A stretch of 64,000 nt of DNA from Clostridia bacterium (GTDB taxonomy: Bacteria; Bacillota_A; Clostridia; Oscillospirales; CAG-272): assembly GCA_017445115.1 (NCBI GenBank), contig JAFSUU010000019.1, forward strand, positions 124,001 through 188,000. The letters are read 5' to 3'. The notes under the pieces were generated by a model. The model was given only the letters and a program-made list of their open reading frames with translations. It had not been told where the DNA came from and ran no database searches. A program made the position numbers and the translations under genes. Positions 16,569 to 26,593 of this stretch are shown piece by piece. The stretch's first letter is position 1. The number at the start of each line of letters is the position of its first letter.

Positions 16569-17514
16569 AAAATATTTCTTCGCTTTTGATACGAGCAATT
16601 ACACTACGTCTTTTGCAGTTTGCGATGGATCCGGCAAGATCGTTTTGAACTTCAAAAAGCTTCTCGAGGTCAAGGAAGGCGAAAGAGGGCTCCGTCAGAG
16701 TGATGCGGTTTTTCTTCACGTTAAAAATTCCGAGCTGATCACCCGCGAAATATCGTCTTTTGTTTCTTCTCATCCCGATTTTGTTCTTGAAGCCGTCGGA
16801 GTTTCCGTAAGGCCGAGAGACGTTCAGGACTCGTATATGCCGTGCTTTCTGGTCGGCAAGTCTCTGGCTTCGACTGCGGCAGCTTCTTTGGCGGTTCCTG
16901 TATATGAATTCTCTCATCAATCCGGACATGTTGCCGCCGCTCTGTACGGAGCCGGAGCTACGTCTCTTATTGGAAAAGATTTTGTCGCTTTTCATGTCTC
17001 GGGCGGTACGACGGAGGTGCTCCTTGTTTCCGGGTATGAGAAAGGCGCTTTTAAGATCGAACGGATCGGCGGTACGCTTGACCTTAACGCGGGACAAGTT
17101 ATCGACAGAGTAGGCGTAATGCTCGGCATTCCGTTCCCCTGCGGAGCTCACCTTGAAAAGCTCGCTCTCGGATATGCAGGCAAGTCCCCGAAGTATCCTA
17201 ACGCTGTAAACTTTCTTAATTGTAATTTGTCCGGAATAGAGAATAAAGCGAAAGCTCTGTTTGAGTCCGAGAAGAATATCAATTTGACCGCGGCGTTTAC
17301 TATATCTGCGGTTTCGGACGTAATTGCAAAACTTACCGAAAACGTTTTGACGAGATACCCCGGCATCCCGATAGTTTATTCCGGCGGAGTTATGAGCTGC
17401 TCCGTGATCAGAAAGCGTCTTGAGGACAAAGACAGATATTTTGCGCCTCCGGAGTTTTCATCAGACAATGCTGCGGGGATTGCTTATCTGACCATGCTTG
17501 AAAATACAAAATGA
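16561..17514 (+). CDS. TsaD/Kae1-like (peptidase M22 family) paralogue of unknown role
   Basis: The 317-residue product has the ASKHA fold signature of TsaD: an N-terminal FAFDTSNYTTSFAV, SGGTTEVLLV near 147 and a GGTLDLNAGQVIDRVGVMLG stretch corresponding to the TsaD active-site region. TsaD coordinates metal through HxEGH. Here the motif reads HQSGH (119-123), so both histidines remain but the glutamate is serine. Overall it is more divergent than true TsaD, so it is probably a clostridial paralogue rather than the t6A enzyme itself. The ATG at 16561 lies inside the end of nusB. It occupies the place of folD in the Bacillus order nusB-folD-xseA. Confidence 0.8.
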   Translation: MSKKYFFAFDTSNYTTSFAVCDGSGKIVLNFKKLLEVKEGERGLRQSDAVFLHVKNSELITREISSFVSSHPDFVLEAVGVSVRPRDVQDSYMPCFLVGKSLASTAAASLAVPVYEFSHQSGHVAAALYGAGATSLIGKDFVAFHVSGGTTEVLLVSGYEKGAFKIERIGGTLDLNAGQVIDRVGVMLGIPFPCGAHLEKLALGYAGKSPKYPNAVNFLNCNLSGIENKAKALFESEKNINLTAAFTISAVSDVIAKLTENVLTRYPGIPIVYSGGVMSCSVIRKRLEDKDRYFAPPEFSSDNAAGIAYLTMLENTK

Positions 17515-17526
17515 AGGAGGTCTCTG

Positions 17527-18783
17527 ATGTATCCTTCGGATTTTTCGGATGCCGAGTTTTCGTTCCCCAGAGCGCTGAGCGTCAGTGAGATCAATAATTT
17601 CATTAAGCTCGTATTTGACGGTATTCCTCAGTTCGGCGATCTGTACGTTAACGGAGAAATATCAAATTTTAAGAATCATTACGGTACCGGTCACTTCTAC
17701 TTTACTTTGAAAGACGAGTCATCGTCTATTAAAGCTGTTATGTTCAAAAGCTATGCCTCAAGGGTAAAATTTCAGCCTGAGAACGGTATGAACGTCACAG
17801 TGCACGGAAGAATATCCGTTTTTCCGCGAGACGGACAGTACCAGATATACTGCGATTCAATGGAACCGCTCGGCGTCGGCGCGCTGTATGCGGCTTTTGA
17901 ACAACTAAAAGCTAAACTTTCTTCCGAAGGACTGTTTGATGCGGCGCACAAGAAACAGATCCCGAAATATCCCGGGAAGATCGGCGTTGTAACGTCTGCC
18001 GTCGGAGCGGCGGTAAGGGATATAATCAACGTTGTACACAGGCGCTGGCCAATCGGAAAGATAATCCTTTTTCCCGCTCTCGTTCAAGGCGACGGAGCTG
18101 CGGAAAGTGTTATATCCGGTATCAATTACTTTAATGAAAATAACGCAGCAGACGTCATTATAATCGGACGCGGAGGAGGATCTATAGAAGATCTGTGGGC
18201 TTTCAATGACGAGAAACTCGCGCGAACGATTTTCTCATCAAATATCCCCGTAATATCTGCTGTCGGTCATGAAACTGATTTTACGATATCCGACTTTGTA
18301 TCTGACGTTCGCGCTCCGACACCTTCCGCCGCGGCGGAAATTGCTGTGCCGGACGTAACTGAATTAAAAGGTGTGCTTGCTTCATATCTGGTCAGACAGT
18401 ATTCTTCAATTAATTCCAAGCTGTCATCAAGTGCCGAAGCACTTAAGAGATTTAAGTCGTCCAGAGTTCTGACTGATCCGATGGCTTATATTGAGGACAG
18501 AACGATCGTTCTTGGAAATCTTGCTGACAGGTTGTTTTCTTCATTCTCCCGTTTGGTTTCCGACAAGAGGAACAAATTGTCGGCAATCGGCGGTTTGCTG
18601 AACTCTCTCAGCCCCCTATCCGTTCTTTCAAGAGGATACGGCGCGGTCAGGGACGATAATGGTTCAATCATAAAATCGGTTGAACAGGTAAATTGCGGCG
18701 AAAATATCAACGTATTTCTTTCGGACGGTTTTGTCTCGGCGGAAGTAAACTCGATCAACAGAGGTAAAAACAATGGGTGCTGA
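17527..18783 (+). CDS. xseA: Exodeoxyribonuclease VII large subunit
   Basis: XseA is the catalytic subunit of the ATP-independent single-strand exonuclease VII. The 418-residue product begins with an OB fold (LYVNGEISNFKNH and GHFYFTLKD) and continues with the catalytic domain (GVVTSAVGAAVRDI, IIGRGGGSIEDLWAFN, ISAVGHETDFTISDFVSD and RAPTPSAAAE). It is slightly shorter than the E. coli protein, mainly in the C-terminal helical part. AAGGAGGT precedes the ATG. xseB overlaps its end by 11 bases. Confidence 0.97.
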   Translation: MYPSDFSDAEFSFPRALSVSEINNFIKLVFDGIPQFGDLYVNGEISNFKNHYGTGHFYFTLKDESSSIKAVMFKSYASRVKFQPENGMNVTVHGRISVFPRDGQYQIYCDSMEPLGVGALYAAFEQLKAKLSSEGLFDAAHKKQIPKYPGKIGVVTSAVGAAVRDIINVVHRRWPIGKIILFPALVQGDGAAESVISGINYFNENNAADVIIIGRGGGSIEDLWAFNDEKLARTIFSSNIPVISAVGHETDFTISDFVSDVRAPTPSAAAEIAVPDVTELKGVLASYLVRQYSSINSKLSSSAEALKRFKSSRVLTDPMAYIEDRTIVLGNLADRLFSSFSRLVSDKRNKLSAIGGLLNSLSPLSVLSRGYGAVRDDNGSIIKSVEQVNCGENINVFLSDGFVSAEVNSINRGKNNGC

Positions 18784-19000
18784 TAGTGATTTGAAATTTG
18801 AACAGGCGATCGACAGGCTCGAGCAGATCGTGTCTGCTCTTGAAGGCGGCAAATGTGACCTTGATGAATCGCTTGGTTTGTTTGAAGAGGGAGTATCTTT
18901 AGTCAAGCTGTGTTCGGAAAAGCTTGATTCGGCTTCTGAAAAAGTTAAGATACTGACGTCTGAAGGTGAAAAGGATTTTTCGCCCGACACTGATAAGTGA
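18773..19000 (+). CDS. xseB: Exodeoxyribonuclease VII small subunit
   Basis: The 75-residue product has the family core FEQAIDRLEQIVSALEGGKCDLDESLGLFEEGVSLVKLC. XseB binds the helical part of XseA and activates it. The ATG overlaps xseA by 11 bases, the usual coupled arrangement. Confidence 0.95.
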   Translation: MGADSDLKFEQAIDRLEQIVSALEGGKCDLDESLGLFEEGVSLVKLCSEKLDSASEKVKILTSEGEKDFSPDTDK

Positions 19001-19001
19001 T

Positions 19002-19886
19002 ATGGAAAAAATAAAAGATATTTTGATCTCCAACGCAGAAACTGCGGAAAAAGTATTGACCGTATATCTTTCCGCGGACAACATAGGAAGCGGGATACTT
19101 CAGGACGCTATGCGTTATTCAACTCTCGGCGGCGGAAAGAGGATCAGAGCTTGCCTTACGATGGAGTTTTGCAGATGTTTCAGGGAAGATATCTCTGTTT
19201 GCTATCCGTTTGCCGCAGCTATTGAGATGATCCACGCTTATTCGCTGATCCACGATGATCTGCCTTGTATGGACGACGACGATATGAGAAGAGGAAAACC
19301 GTCGTGCCATGCGGCTTTCGGCGAAGCGCAGGCTCTTCTTGCCGGCGATTCGCTTCTGTCGTATGCATTTGAAACTGCTTCCTCGGCATATGGTGTCAGC
19401 GCAGAAGGACTGAGACTTTCTATTAGTGCTCTTTCTCATAATTCCGGACCGCTCGGTATGACGGGCGGACAAATGATCGATCTTGAGAATTCGGTCGACA
19501 GTTATGAAAACCTCAAGGCGCTTCACTCGATGAAGACTTCCGCACTTATAAAAACCGCTTGTCTTTGCGGGTATTATTCAACCATTGATACAAGTGTCAA
19601 CGACAGTATCGTTTCAGCGATCTTTGATTATGCCGAATGTCTCGGACTCGCTTTTCAGATCAGAGACGATATTCTTGACCTGAAAGGTGATCCCTCATCA
19701 CTCGGTAAAAAAACTCAAGTGGATTCTGCGAACGGCAGGATCAATGCGCTGAGTTATATGTCTGTTGAAGAAGCTGAAGCGGAATGTGATAAGCTGGCGA
19801 ACAGGGCTGCGAATTCAATTAAAGGCGTTTGCTCTTCGGAATTTCTCTCCGGACTGCCGTTTTATCTTAACCACAGAATGAAATGA
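19002..19886 (+). CDS. ispA: Polyprenyl (farnesyl/geranyl) diphosphate synthase
   Basis: The enzyme condenses isopentenyl diphosphate with allylic diphosphates to make farnesyl diphosphate for undecaprenyl and quinone synthesis. The 294-residue product has the first Asp-rich motif DDLPCMDDDD near 87, GGQMIDLE near 157 and the second motif DDILD near 218. The ATG at 19002, one base after the xseB stop, is chosen; an earlier start would lie inside xseB. dxs, which follows ispA in Bacillus, is missing; tlyA follows directly. Confidence 0.95.
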   Translation: MEKIKDILISNAETAEKVLTVYLSADNIGSGILQDAMRYSTLGGGKRIRACLTMEFCRCFREDISVCYPFAAAIEMIHAYSLIHDDLPCMDDDDMRRGKPSCHAAFGEAQALLAGDSLLSYAFETASSAYGVSAEGLRLSISALSHNSGPLGMTGGQMIDLENSVDSYENLKALHSMKTSALIKTACLCGYYSTIDTSVNDSIVSAIFDYAECLGLAFQIRDDILDLKGDPSSLGKKTQVDSANGRINALSYMSVEEAEAECDKLANRAANSIKGVCSSEFLSGLPFYLNHRMK

Positions 19887-20653
19887 GACTTGACGTATTT
19901 CTATATGAAAACGGAATGGCAAAGAGCCGTACATACGCCGCGGAATTAATTAAGAATTCACTCGTATCCGTTGACGGTGTAATTGTGGATAAGCCTTCGT
20001 ATGATACTGACGGCACCGGTGTAAAGGTGCTCGGAGATTTGTATTCATTCGTTGGGCGCGGAGGAGTAAAGCTTGACTATGCGCTCGACAGTTTCAAGAT
20101 CGACGTAAAAGAAAAGATCGCTCTCGATATCGGAGCTTCGACCGGCGGATTCACGGATTGTCTGTTGAAGCGCGGCGCAAAAGCAGTGTATGCGCTTGAT
20201 TCCGGTCACGGTCAGCTCGACGTTTCACTTGTAAATGATCCCCGCGTCGTTAACATTGAAGGCTTCAACGCGAAGGATATTTCGCCGAGCGCTTTTGAAA
20301 ACGTCAGGTTTGATATTGCAGTTTGTGACGTGTCATTTATTTCACAAACGATTTTTCTCGCAAATCTGAGAACGGTGTTGGCTGACAACAGCGTATTTAT
20401 TACACTTATAAAGCCTCAGTTTGAATGCGGAAGAGCTGCTCTCGGGAAAAACGGCATCGTTAGAGACAAAAGATTTCATTTGGAAGCGATAAAAAAAGTA
20501 GTTGCTTCTGCAGAGAGCGCGGACCTTGATTTTTGCAGAATAGTAAGATCGCCTATTTCGGGAGGCGACGGCAATACTGAATTTTTAGCGATGTTCCGTA
20601 CCGGGTTCAAAAATGAAGCCGACATCGCGATACTAAAGGAGGCGGCGCATTGA
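19883..20653 (+). CDS. tlyA: TlyA family rRNA 2'-O-methyltransferase
   Basis: The 256-residue product has an N-terminal S4 RNA-binding domain (RLDVFLYENGMAKSRTYAAELI) and a SAM-binding Rossmann domain with DIGASTGGFTDCLLKRGA near 80, then DVSFIS and LIKPQFE. Mycobacterial TlyA methylates 16S and 23S rRNA at positions used by capreomycin. The gene overlaps ispA (ATGA) and nadK (four bases). It matches YqxC in the Bacillus xseB-ispA-dxs-yqxC-argR-recN order. Confidence 0.93.
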   Translation: MRLDVFLYENGMAKSRTYAAELIKNSLVSVDGVIVDKPSYDTDGTGVKVLGDLYSFVGRGGVKLDYALDSFKIDVKEKIALDIGASTGGFTDCLLKRGAKAVYALDSGHGQLDVSLVNDPRVVNIEGFNAKDISPSAFENVRFDIAVCDVSFISQTIFLANLRTVLADNSVFITLIKPQFECGRAALGKNGIVRDKRFHLEAIKKVVASAESADLDFCRIVRSPISGGDGNTEFLAMFRTGFKNEADIAILKEAAH

Positions 20654-21516
20654 ATAAACGCGTAACTCTGTTATCGAACATTAAGAAAGATATACCTGAG
20701 TCCGAGCTTAGTAAAATAATCGAGAAGCTTTCGTCTCTCGGTTGTACGGTCTACGTGAGCTCAGACGACAACAGGCAGATCTTTTCAATGTTTACGAATA
20801 TTGAAAAGAGAGCACAGGATGAATTATTCGACGGTACCGACTTTATAGTAGTCGCAGGCGGAGACGGTTCAATGCTTGAAGCGGCAAGGCTGTCTGCCGG
20901 ATCCGGCATTCCGCTTATCGGAATCAATTTCGGTCGTCTTGGCTATCTCGCCGAGCTTGAGGTCGGAGAACTCGTGCTTCTTGAAAAAGTAGTTTCCGGT
21001 GATTATAAGATCGAAGAGAGAATGATGCTCGACGTTGAAATTGACCGTGAAGGTCATATTCAACGGCTGAATTCACCGTGTCTCAATGAAACTGTTTTCT
21101 CAAACGCACCTATTTCAAGACTTGCGTCGTTTGATTTGTATTGTAACGGCGAAGCGGCGCTGAAGTATAAAGCGGACGGAATTATAGTCTCCACTCCGAC
21201 AGGATCCAGTGCATATTCACTCTCAGCCGGCGGACCTCTCGTATATCAAACGATGAAGTGTATAATCGTGACACCGATCTGCGCGCATTCTTTTATGCAG
21301 CGCCCGGTCGTGTTTACCGATGACTGTATCATTGAAGTTAAGAATGCATCGTGCCGTGAAAACAAGCTGTTTATAACTGTTGACGGGCGTGATAACATTG
21401 AAATTTTCTCTTCGGACATCATACGCATTAAGAAGAGTGATTTGACTACAAAGCTTATCAGGGTAAAAGAGGGCGGCTTTATTAACAATCTTTACGGTAA
21501 GCTTGGAAATAATTGA
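20650..21516 (+). CDS. nadK: NAD kinase
   Basis: NadK phosphorylates NAD to NADP. The 288-residue product contains the family motif GGDGSMLEAAR near 74, INFGRLGYLAELE near 96, and TPTGSSAYSLSAGGP near 180. The start is TTG at 20650, nine bases after GGAGG, overlapping the tlyA stop; no better ATG exists. The position between tlyA and argR is shared by many clostridia. Confidence 0.95.
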   Translation: MNKRVTLLSNIKKDIPESELSKIIEKLSSLGCTVYVSSDDNRQIFSMFTNIEKRAQDELFDGTDFIVVAGGDGSMLEAARLSAGSGIPLIGINFGRLGYLAELEVGELVLLEKVVSGDYKIEERMMLDVEIDREGHIQRLNSPCLNETVFSNAPISRLASFDLYCNGEAALKYKADGIIVSTPTGSSAYSLSAGGPLVYQTMKCIIVTPICAHSFMQRPVVFTDDCIIEVKNASCRENKLFITVDGRDNIEIFSSDIIRIKKSDLTTKLIRVKEGGFINNLYGKLGNN

Positions 21517-21541
21517 TTATTATTTTACGGAGGAATATATA

Positions 21542-21997
21542 ATGAAAAGCAGCAGGCAGAACGCAATTATCGATATCATTGAGAATAATGATATCGAAAC
21601 ACAGGAAGAACTTATAGGTATTCTCGGCGAAAAAGGATTTAAGGTCACACAGGCTACGATATCAAGAGATATTCGCGAGCTGAAACTTATCAAAGTGACC
21701 GGAAAGCTCGGAAAGTACAAGTATATCGTGCCCGCTCAGAATAATGACGACGGACAGCACGTATACGTTGCCGCCTTCGCGCCGTCGGTCAGATCGGTAG
21801 ACTGCGCGCTCAATCTGGTTATTATCAAAACGTATCCCGGACTTGCAAATGCAGTTGCGGCAAATCTTGATTCACAAAGTGAGCTGAATATCGTCGGGTG
21901 TGTCGCGGGAGACGATACTATTTTTGCCGCTACGCGCTCAACTGATGATGCGAAAGAAGTTTGCGATAAGATCAAACAGAGCCTCAGAAACGCTTGA
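21542..21997 (+). CDS. argR: Arginine repressor ArgR
   Basis: ArgR is a hexameric arginine-sensing repressor. The 151-residue product has an N-terminal winged helix (about 1-70, QEELIGILGEKGFKVTQATISRDIRELKLIK) and a C-terminal arginine-binding domain (about 80-150) with VAGDDTIFAATRS. The ATG at 21542 follows ACGGAGG; a longer frame starting inside nadK has no support. In Bacillus argR also precedes recN. No arginine gene is in the window. Confidence 0.95.
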   Translation: MKSSRQNAIIDIIENNDIETQEELIGILGEKGFKVTQATISRDIRELKLIKVTGKLGKYKYIVPAQNNDDGQHVYVAAFAPSVRSVDCALNLVIIKTYPGLANAVAANLDSQSELNIVGCVAGDDTIFAATRSTDDAKEVCDKIKQSLRNA

Positions 21998-22011
21998 CTT
22001 GGTGAAACGCG

Positions 22012-23724
22012 ATGCTGAAATCGGTATCAATTTCTAATGTTGCCGTAATAAAAGAGCTGAACGTAGATTTCGATAAGGGCTTTACCGTTATTACCGGAGA
22101 GACAGGCGCCGGGAAATCAGTGTTTATTGACTGTATTTCTTTTGCTCTCGGCTCCAGAGCCGACAAGGATATGATCAGGACCGGCGAGAAAAAGGCGGAG
22201 GTTTCCGCATTATTCGAGGTTGATAAGCTTGCCGCGTCTTCACTTGAAAGCTGTGACGTTCATCCGGATGAAAACGGTGAACTGTTGATTTACCGCTGTA
22301 TTTCGGATGACGGAAAAAGCGGAGCAAAGATCAACGGTAGAAGCGTTCCGGTATCAACACTTCGCTCGGTGTCGAGGGCTCTTATGACCGTCCACGGTCA
22401 GCAGGACAGCGGCGCGCTTTCCGAAAAGGACGAGCTCCTTTCAATGCTTGATTCTTATATCGGCTTGGATACCGAGCTGTCCGACTATTTCGTTTCATAT
22501 AACAGCCTTTGCAATACAAAGTCAAGACTGGATTCTTTGAAATCGGCTCTAAATGATAAAGCGATGATGCTCGACATTCTTGAGTATCAGCTTAAAGAGA
22601 TCGAGAGCGCAAAACTCTCTGATCCTGATGAGGAAGACAAGCTGATAAGTCTCAGAAACAAACTGCGAAGTCTCGAAAAAGTCACGAAAAACGTTTCGCT
22701 GGTCGAGAAAGCTCTTGTTGACAATGAAAAAGGTGTGACGGCGATCTATATGATCGACCGCGCGGCTTCCGCCATAAGACAGCTTTCAGACGTTTTTCCC
22801 GCGGCTGATGATACAGCCGCCCGTCTTGATGAGATAAAGTCAGAGTTGTCCGGAATTGCGGACGCGGTTTCAGATATAATTGATGAAGACGATATGTCCG
22901 ATCCCGAAAAAAAGCTTGACGCCGTTGAAAAAAGACTTTCTCTAATCAAAAAGCTTCGGACTAAATACGGGGATACGATATCTGATATATTGTCTAAAAA
23001 GGACGAAGTAAAAACACGCCTTTTGGATCTGAAGAACAGCGACGAGAATATTGAAGATCTTGAAAACGAGATCGAAAAATTCAGCGCTGAATGTGCCAAG
23101 AAAGGCGCGGTAATATCTTCAAAGAGAATTTCCAACGCAAAAGCGTTGACAAAACAGATAACGTGCGTTCTTGAAGAACTCGATATGCCGAAAGTGCAGT
23201 TTGAGATCTCAGTTCTCGAAAAACGAGAAAACGGAAAGCTGTCTTTCGGACCTAAAGGATACGACGATATTGATTTTCTTGTTTCCGCTAACGTCGGTGA
23301 AGAAATGCAGCCGATATCGAAGATCGCGTCCGGCGGAGAGCTGTCACGAATAATGCTGGCTATAAAGAGTTCGATGCAGAAAAAGAACAGAGAAGGGACG
23401 TCTGTGTTCGATGAGATAGACGCCGGAGTTTCCGGCGGAACTTCCGAGAGAATAGGCAGAAAGCTCAAAGATATGTCGTCGTCTGTTCAGATAATATGTA
23501 TCACTCATTCTGCTCAGATCGCTTCTCTTGCTGACGTTCACTTGAAAATATCAAAGTCTGAGATCAGCGGTCGTGTTGAGAGTTGCGTTAAAGCGCTTGA
23601 CAGGGACGGCAGGATTGACGAGCTTTCGAGAATAATCGGAGGCATCAATATTACCGACAAGCAAGTGAAAGCCGCCGAGGAGATGCTCGACAAAGCGGCA
23701 AATAATATATTGTTAAATATTTAA
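22012..23724 (+). CDS. recN: DNA repair protein RecN
   Basis: RecN is an SMC-like ATPase recruited early to double-strand breaks. The 570-residue product has a Walker A motif GETGAGKS near 30, central coiled coils (about 150-380), the signature ASGGELSR near 441 and the Walker B region [10 protein letters not shown] near 463. Length is typical. It starts 14 bases after argR with a weak ribosome-binding site and is followed by tyrS. Confidence 0.96.
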   Translation: MLKSVSISNVAVIKELNVDFDKGFTVITGETGAGKSVFIDCISFALGSRADKDMIRTGEKKAEVSALFEVDKLAASSLESCDVHPDENGELLIYRCISDDGKSGAKINGRSVPVSTLRSVSRALMTVHGQQDSGALSEKDELLSMLDSYIGLDTELSDYFVSYNSLCNTKSRLDSLKSALNDKAMMLDILEYQLKEIESAKLSDPDEEDKLISLRNKLRSLEKVTKNVSLVEKALVDNEKGVTAIYMIDRAASAIRQLSDVFPAADDTAARLDEIKSELSGIADAVSDIIDEDDMSDPEKKLDAVEKRLSLIKKLRTKYGDTISDILSKKDEVKTRLLDLKNSDENIEDLENEIEKFSAECAKKGAVISSKRISNAKALTKQITCVLEELDMPKVQFEISVLEKRENGKLSFGPKGYDDIDFLVSANVGEEMQPISKIASGGELSRIMLAIKSSMQKKNREGTSVFDEIDAGVSGGTSERIGRKLKDMSSSVQIICITHSAQIASLADVHLKISKSEISGRVESCVKALDRDGRIDELSRIIGGINITDKQVKAAEEMLDKAANNILLNI

Positions 23725-23746
23725 TCCACGAAAGGAGTGCGGCGTA

Positions 23747-24985
23747 TTGCCGCGCAAGACAATGAATTTATTTGATGAATTTAAAGCGAGAGGTATGATA
23801 GCACAGTGCACCGACGAGGATGCTGTCAGAAAGCTTTTTGATGAAGGCCCGTTTACTTTTTATATCGGATTCGATCCGACTGCCGACAGCCTTCACATAG
23901 GTCATTTTATCCAGATGAAAATAATGGCTCACATGCAGAGAGCCGGTCACCGTCCGATTGCTATTTTCGGCGGCGGTACCGCCATGATAGGCGACCCGTC
24001 CGGAAAGAACGATATGAGAAAGATGATGACCAAAGAGACCATCGCTCACAACGTCGAATGCCTCAAATCACAGTTTGCAAAGTTTATTGATATTTCAGAC
24101 GGCAAGGCGCTTTTCATCAACAATGCCGACTGGCTTCTAAATATGAATTATATCGATTACCTGCGTGAGGTCGGTCCTTATTTCACGATCAGCCGTATGC
24201 TTGCAGCTGAGTGCTATAAGACACGTCTTGATACCGGACTTACGTTTATGGAATTCAACTATATGACGATGCAGAGCTATGACTTTTACAGACTTAACCA
24301 GGACTACGGATGCAAACTCGAATTCGGCGGAGACGACCAGTGGTCTAACATTATAGGCGGCGTCGAGCTCATCAGACGTAAGACGGGAAAAGAAGCGTAC
24401 GGGCTTACATTCAAACTCCTTCTTACAAGCGAAGGAAAGAAAATGGGCAAAACCGAAAAAGGCGCTCTTTGGCTCGATCCCGAAAAGACCTCTCCGTATG
24501 ATTTCTACCAGTACTGGAGAAACGTCGGAGACGCCGACGTAATCAACTGTATGAAGATGTTGACTTTCATGCCGCTTGAAGAAATTGCTGAATATGAAAA
24601 ACTTGAAGGCAGCGACTTGAACCGCGCAAAAGAGAAACTCGCGTACGAGGTAACTGCGCTTATCCACGGTGATGAAGAAGCAAAGAAAGCATCTGATGCA
24701 GCGAAGAGCGTCTTCTCCGCAGGCGGCTCGTCTGAAAATATGCCCACCACTCAGCTTTCGGACGGCGACTTTGCTGACGGAGCTATCAATATTTGTGATC
24801 TGCTCGTCAAGTGCTCTCTTGCACCTTCAAAGAGCGAAGCGCGCAGGCTTGTTCAGCAGGGCGGAGTTCTTGTTAACGACGTCAAGGTCGAACGCTTTGA
24901 TGCGGTCGTAAAACCCGCGGATATCGGTGACGGCTTGATAATCAAGAAAGGAAAGAAAACCTTCCACCGTATCATTATCGCATAA
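23747..24985 (+). CDS. tyrS: Tyrosyl-tRNA synthetase
   Basis: TyrS charges tRNA-Tyr. The 412-residue product is a class I synthetase with HIGH as HIGH in [10 protein letters not shown] and the second signature as KMGKT, plus a C-terminal S4 domain ([14 protein letters not shown]). A TTG start at 23747 follows AAAGGAG at good spacing; an ATG 15 bases later (MNLFDEF) is the alternative. Only 22 bases separate it from recN, so there is no T-box leader, unlike many Firmicute tyrS genes. Confidence 0.96.
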   Translation: MPRKTMNLFDEFKARGMIAQCTDEDAVRKLFDEGPFTFYIGFDPTADSLHIGHFIQMKIMAHMQRAGHRPIAIFGGGTAMIGDPSGKNDMRKMMTKETIAHNVECLKSQFAKFIDISDGKALFINNADWLLNMNYIDYLREVGPYFTISRMLAAECYKTRLDTGLTFMEFNYMTMQSYDFYRLNQDYGCKLEFGGDDQWSNIIGGVELIRRKTGKEAYGLTFKLLLTSEGKKMGKTEKGALWLDPEKTSPYDFYQYWRNVGDADVINCMKMLTFMPLEEIAEYEKLEGSDLNRAKEKLAYEVTALIHGDEEAKKASDAAKSVFSAGGSSENMPTTQLSDGDFADGAINICDLLVKCSLAPSKSEARRLVQQGGVLVNDVKVERFDAVVKPADIGDGLIIKKGKKTFHRIIIA

Positions 24986-24986
24986 G

Positions 24987-25667
24987 ATGAAAAAATACAA
25001 ATACATTTTATTTGACGCTGATAATACTCTCTTTGATTTTGATATGTGCGAGAAGGAAGCGTTTAAGAATGCTTTGAACTTTTCCGGGATAGAATGTACG
25101 GACGAGATCTACTCTTCATATCATATAATCAACGAGGAGCTGTGGAAGAAGCTTGAGATCGGCTTGATTGACCGCGATTCTTTAAAGACCGAGCGTTTCA
25201 GACTCACGTTTGAAAAACACGGCTTGAACAACGCCGATCATATCAGAGTTGCTGAATTCTACGAAAACGACCTCGGAAAACATTGTTATGAGATCGACGG
25301 AGCTTTTGAACTTGTTGAAAAACTTTCCGAAAAGTACGATATCTATATAATCACCAACGGTCTTACGAGCGTTCAAAAGAGCAGGTTTTCACTTTCAAGG
25401 ATCACACAATTCGTAAAACGTGTTTTTGTCTCGGAAGATGTCGGTTATTCAAAGCCGAATAAACTGTTTTTTGAGCGTGTACTGAATTGTATCGGCGCTG
25501 ATAAGAACGAATGTATCGTTATCTGTGATTCCATCTCCTCCGATATCGACGGAGCGATAAACTCGGGTATCGATTGTATATGGTACAACAGAAAGCACGC
25601 CGATCCCGCAGGCAGACATCCCGACTACGAAATTGACAGCATTTCCGCTGTCGAAAGGATATTATGA
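24987..25667 (+). CDS. HAD family hydrolase, YjjG-type nucleotidase
   Basis: The 226-residue product has the HAD motifs DADNTLFDFD (nucleophile Asp near 10), TNG near 115, a lysine in YSKPNKLFF and the acidic pair in CDSISSDIDGA. The DADNTLFDFD variant and the order of motifs fit the YjjG family, which dephosphorylates pyrimidine nucleotides and guards against abnormal ones. The substrate is not shown by sequence. It begins one base after tyrS and overlaps murB (ATGA). Confidence 0.85.
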   Translation: MKKYKYILFDADNTLFDFDMCEKEAFKNALNFSGIECTDEIYSSYHIINEELWKKLEIGLIDRDSLKTERFRLTFEKHGLNNADHIRVAEFYENDLGKHCYEIDGAFELVEKLSEKYDIYIITNGLTSVQKSRFSLSRITQFVKRVFVSEDVGYSKPNKLFFERVLNCIGADKNECIVICDSISSDIDGAINSGIDCIWYNRKHADPAGRHPDYEIDSISAVERIL

Positions 25668-26593
25668 TTACAGACAAGTATTCTGAATTGATCTCTTATC
25701 TTGATAAAGAGAAAATAGAATATCTGGTTGATGAACCGATGTCGAATCACACTTCATTCAGGATCGGAGGTCCGGCAAAGATATTTGTTTCTCCCCGTAT
25801 AGAAACGTTTCCGGAGCTTCTTCAAAAGATCAGCAAGCACGGTATAAACAGATTCGTTCTCGGCAAAGGTTCAAACGTTCTGTTCGATGACGAAGGATTT
25901 GACGGAGCGGTAATATCCACTTTGAATCTTGATTCGGTCGATCTTAACGGACGTGTGATCATGTGCGCTGCGGGGTGCTCTTTGACAGCGCTCAGCAGAT
26001 TTGCGCTCGACAATTCACTCTCCGGTCTGTCTTTTGCGTATGGGATCCCGGGATCCGTCGGCGGCGCGGTATATATGAACGCCGGCGCTTACAACGGCGA
26101 GATCTCGTACGTTCTTTCCGGAAGTGATTACGTTGATACGAACACGTTTACGGTTCACCATCTCGGACGTGAAGAGCACTGCTTTTCTTACCGTCATTCC
26201 TCGTACAAAGATCATCCGGAGAGGATCATAATCAGCGCTGAGTTTACTCTCAAAGACGGGGACGCGAACGTTATCAAAGCCGAGATGGATGATTTTATGG
26301 AGAGACGGCGTACAAAGCAGCCTCTTGAATATCCGAGCGCTGGAAGCGTTTTTAAGCGTTACCCCGGCAGATATACCGCTCAAATGATCGATGAGGCGGG
26401 CTTGAAAGGGGCATCCGTCGGCGGAGCCGAAGTATCGGTCAAGCATGCCGGTTTTATTATCAACAAAGGCGGAGCGACGTCGGGAGACGTTAAAGAACTT
26501 GTCGCTCTCATCGAAAAAACAATAAAAGAAAAGTTCGGTATAGAAATCGAGCGCGAAATCATTTATATTGGCAAAGATGGAAAAGAAAACTGA
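25664..26593 (+). CDS. murB: UDP-N-acetylenolpyruvoylglucosamine reductase MurB
   Basis: MurB makes UDP-MurNAc with NADPH and FAD. The 309-residue product is a type II MurB: FAD-binding motifs NHTSFRIGGPAKI and YGIPGSVGGAVYMNAGAYNGE, the catalytic serine in SAGSVFKR near 227 and the glutamate in the C-terminal EREIIYIG region. It overlaps the upstream phosphatase by four bases and whiA by 17 to 26 bases. Confidence 0.96.
   Translation: MITDKYSELISYLDKEKIEYLVDEPMSNHTSFRIGGPAKIFVSPRIETFPELLQKISKHGINRFVLGKGSNVLFDDEGFDGAVISTLNLDSVDLNGRVIMCAAGCSLTALSRFALDNSLSGLSFAYGIPGSVGGAVYMNAGAYNGEISYVLSGSDYVDTNTFTVHHLGREEHCFSYRHSSYKDHPERIIISAEFTLKDGDANVIKAEMDDFMERRRTKQPLEYPSAGSVFKRYPGRYTAQMIDEAGLKGASVGGAEVSVKHAGFIINKGGATSGDVKELVALIEKTIKEKFGIEIEREIIYIGKDGKEN

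Noticed and set aside
23725..23746. T-box riboswitch upstream of tyrS
   Set aside because: Only 22 bases separate recN and tyrS, too few for a T-box.
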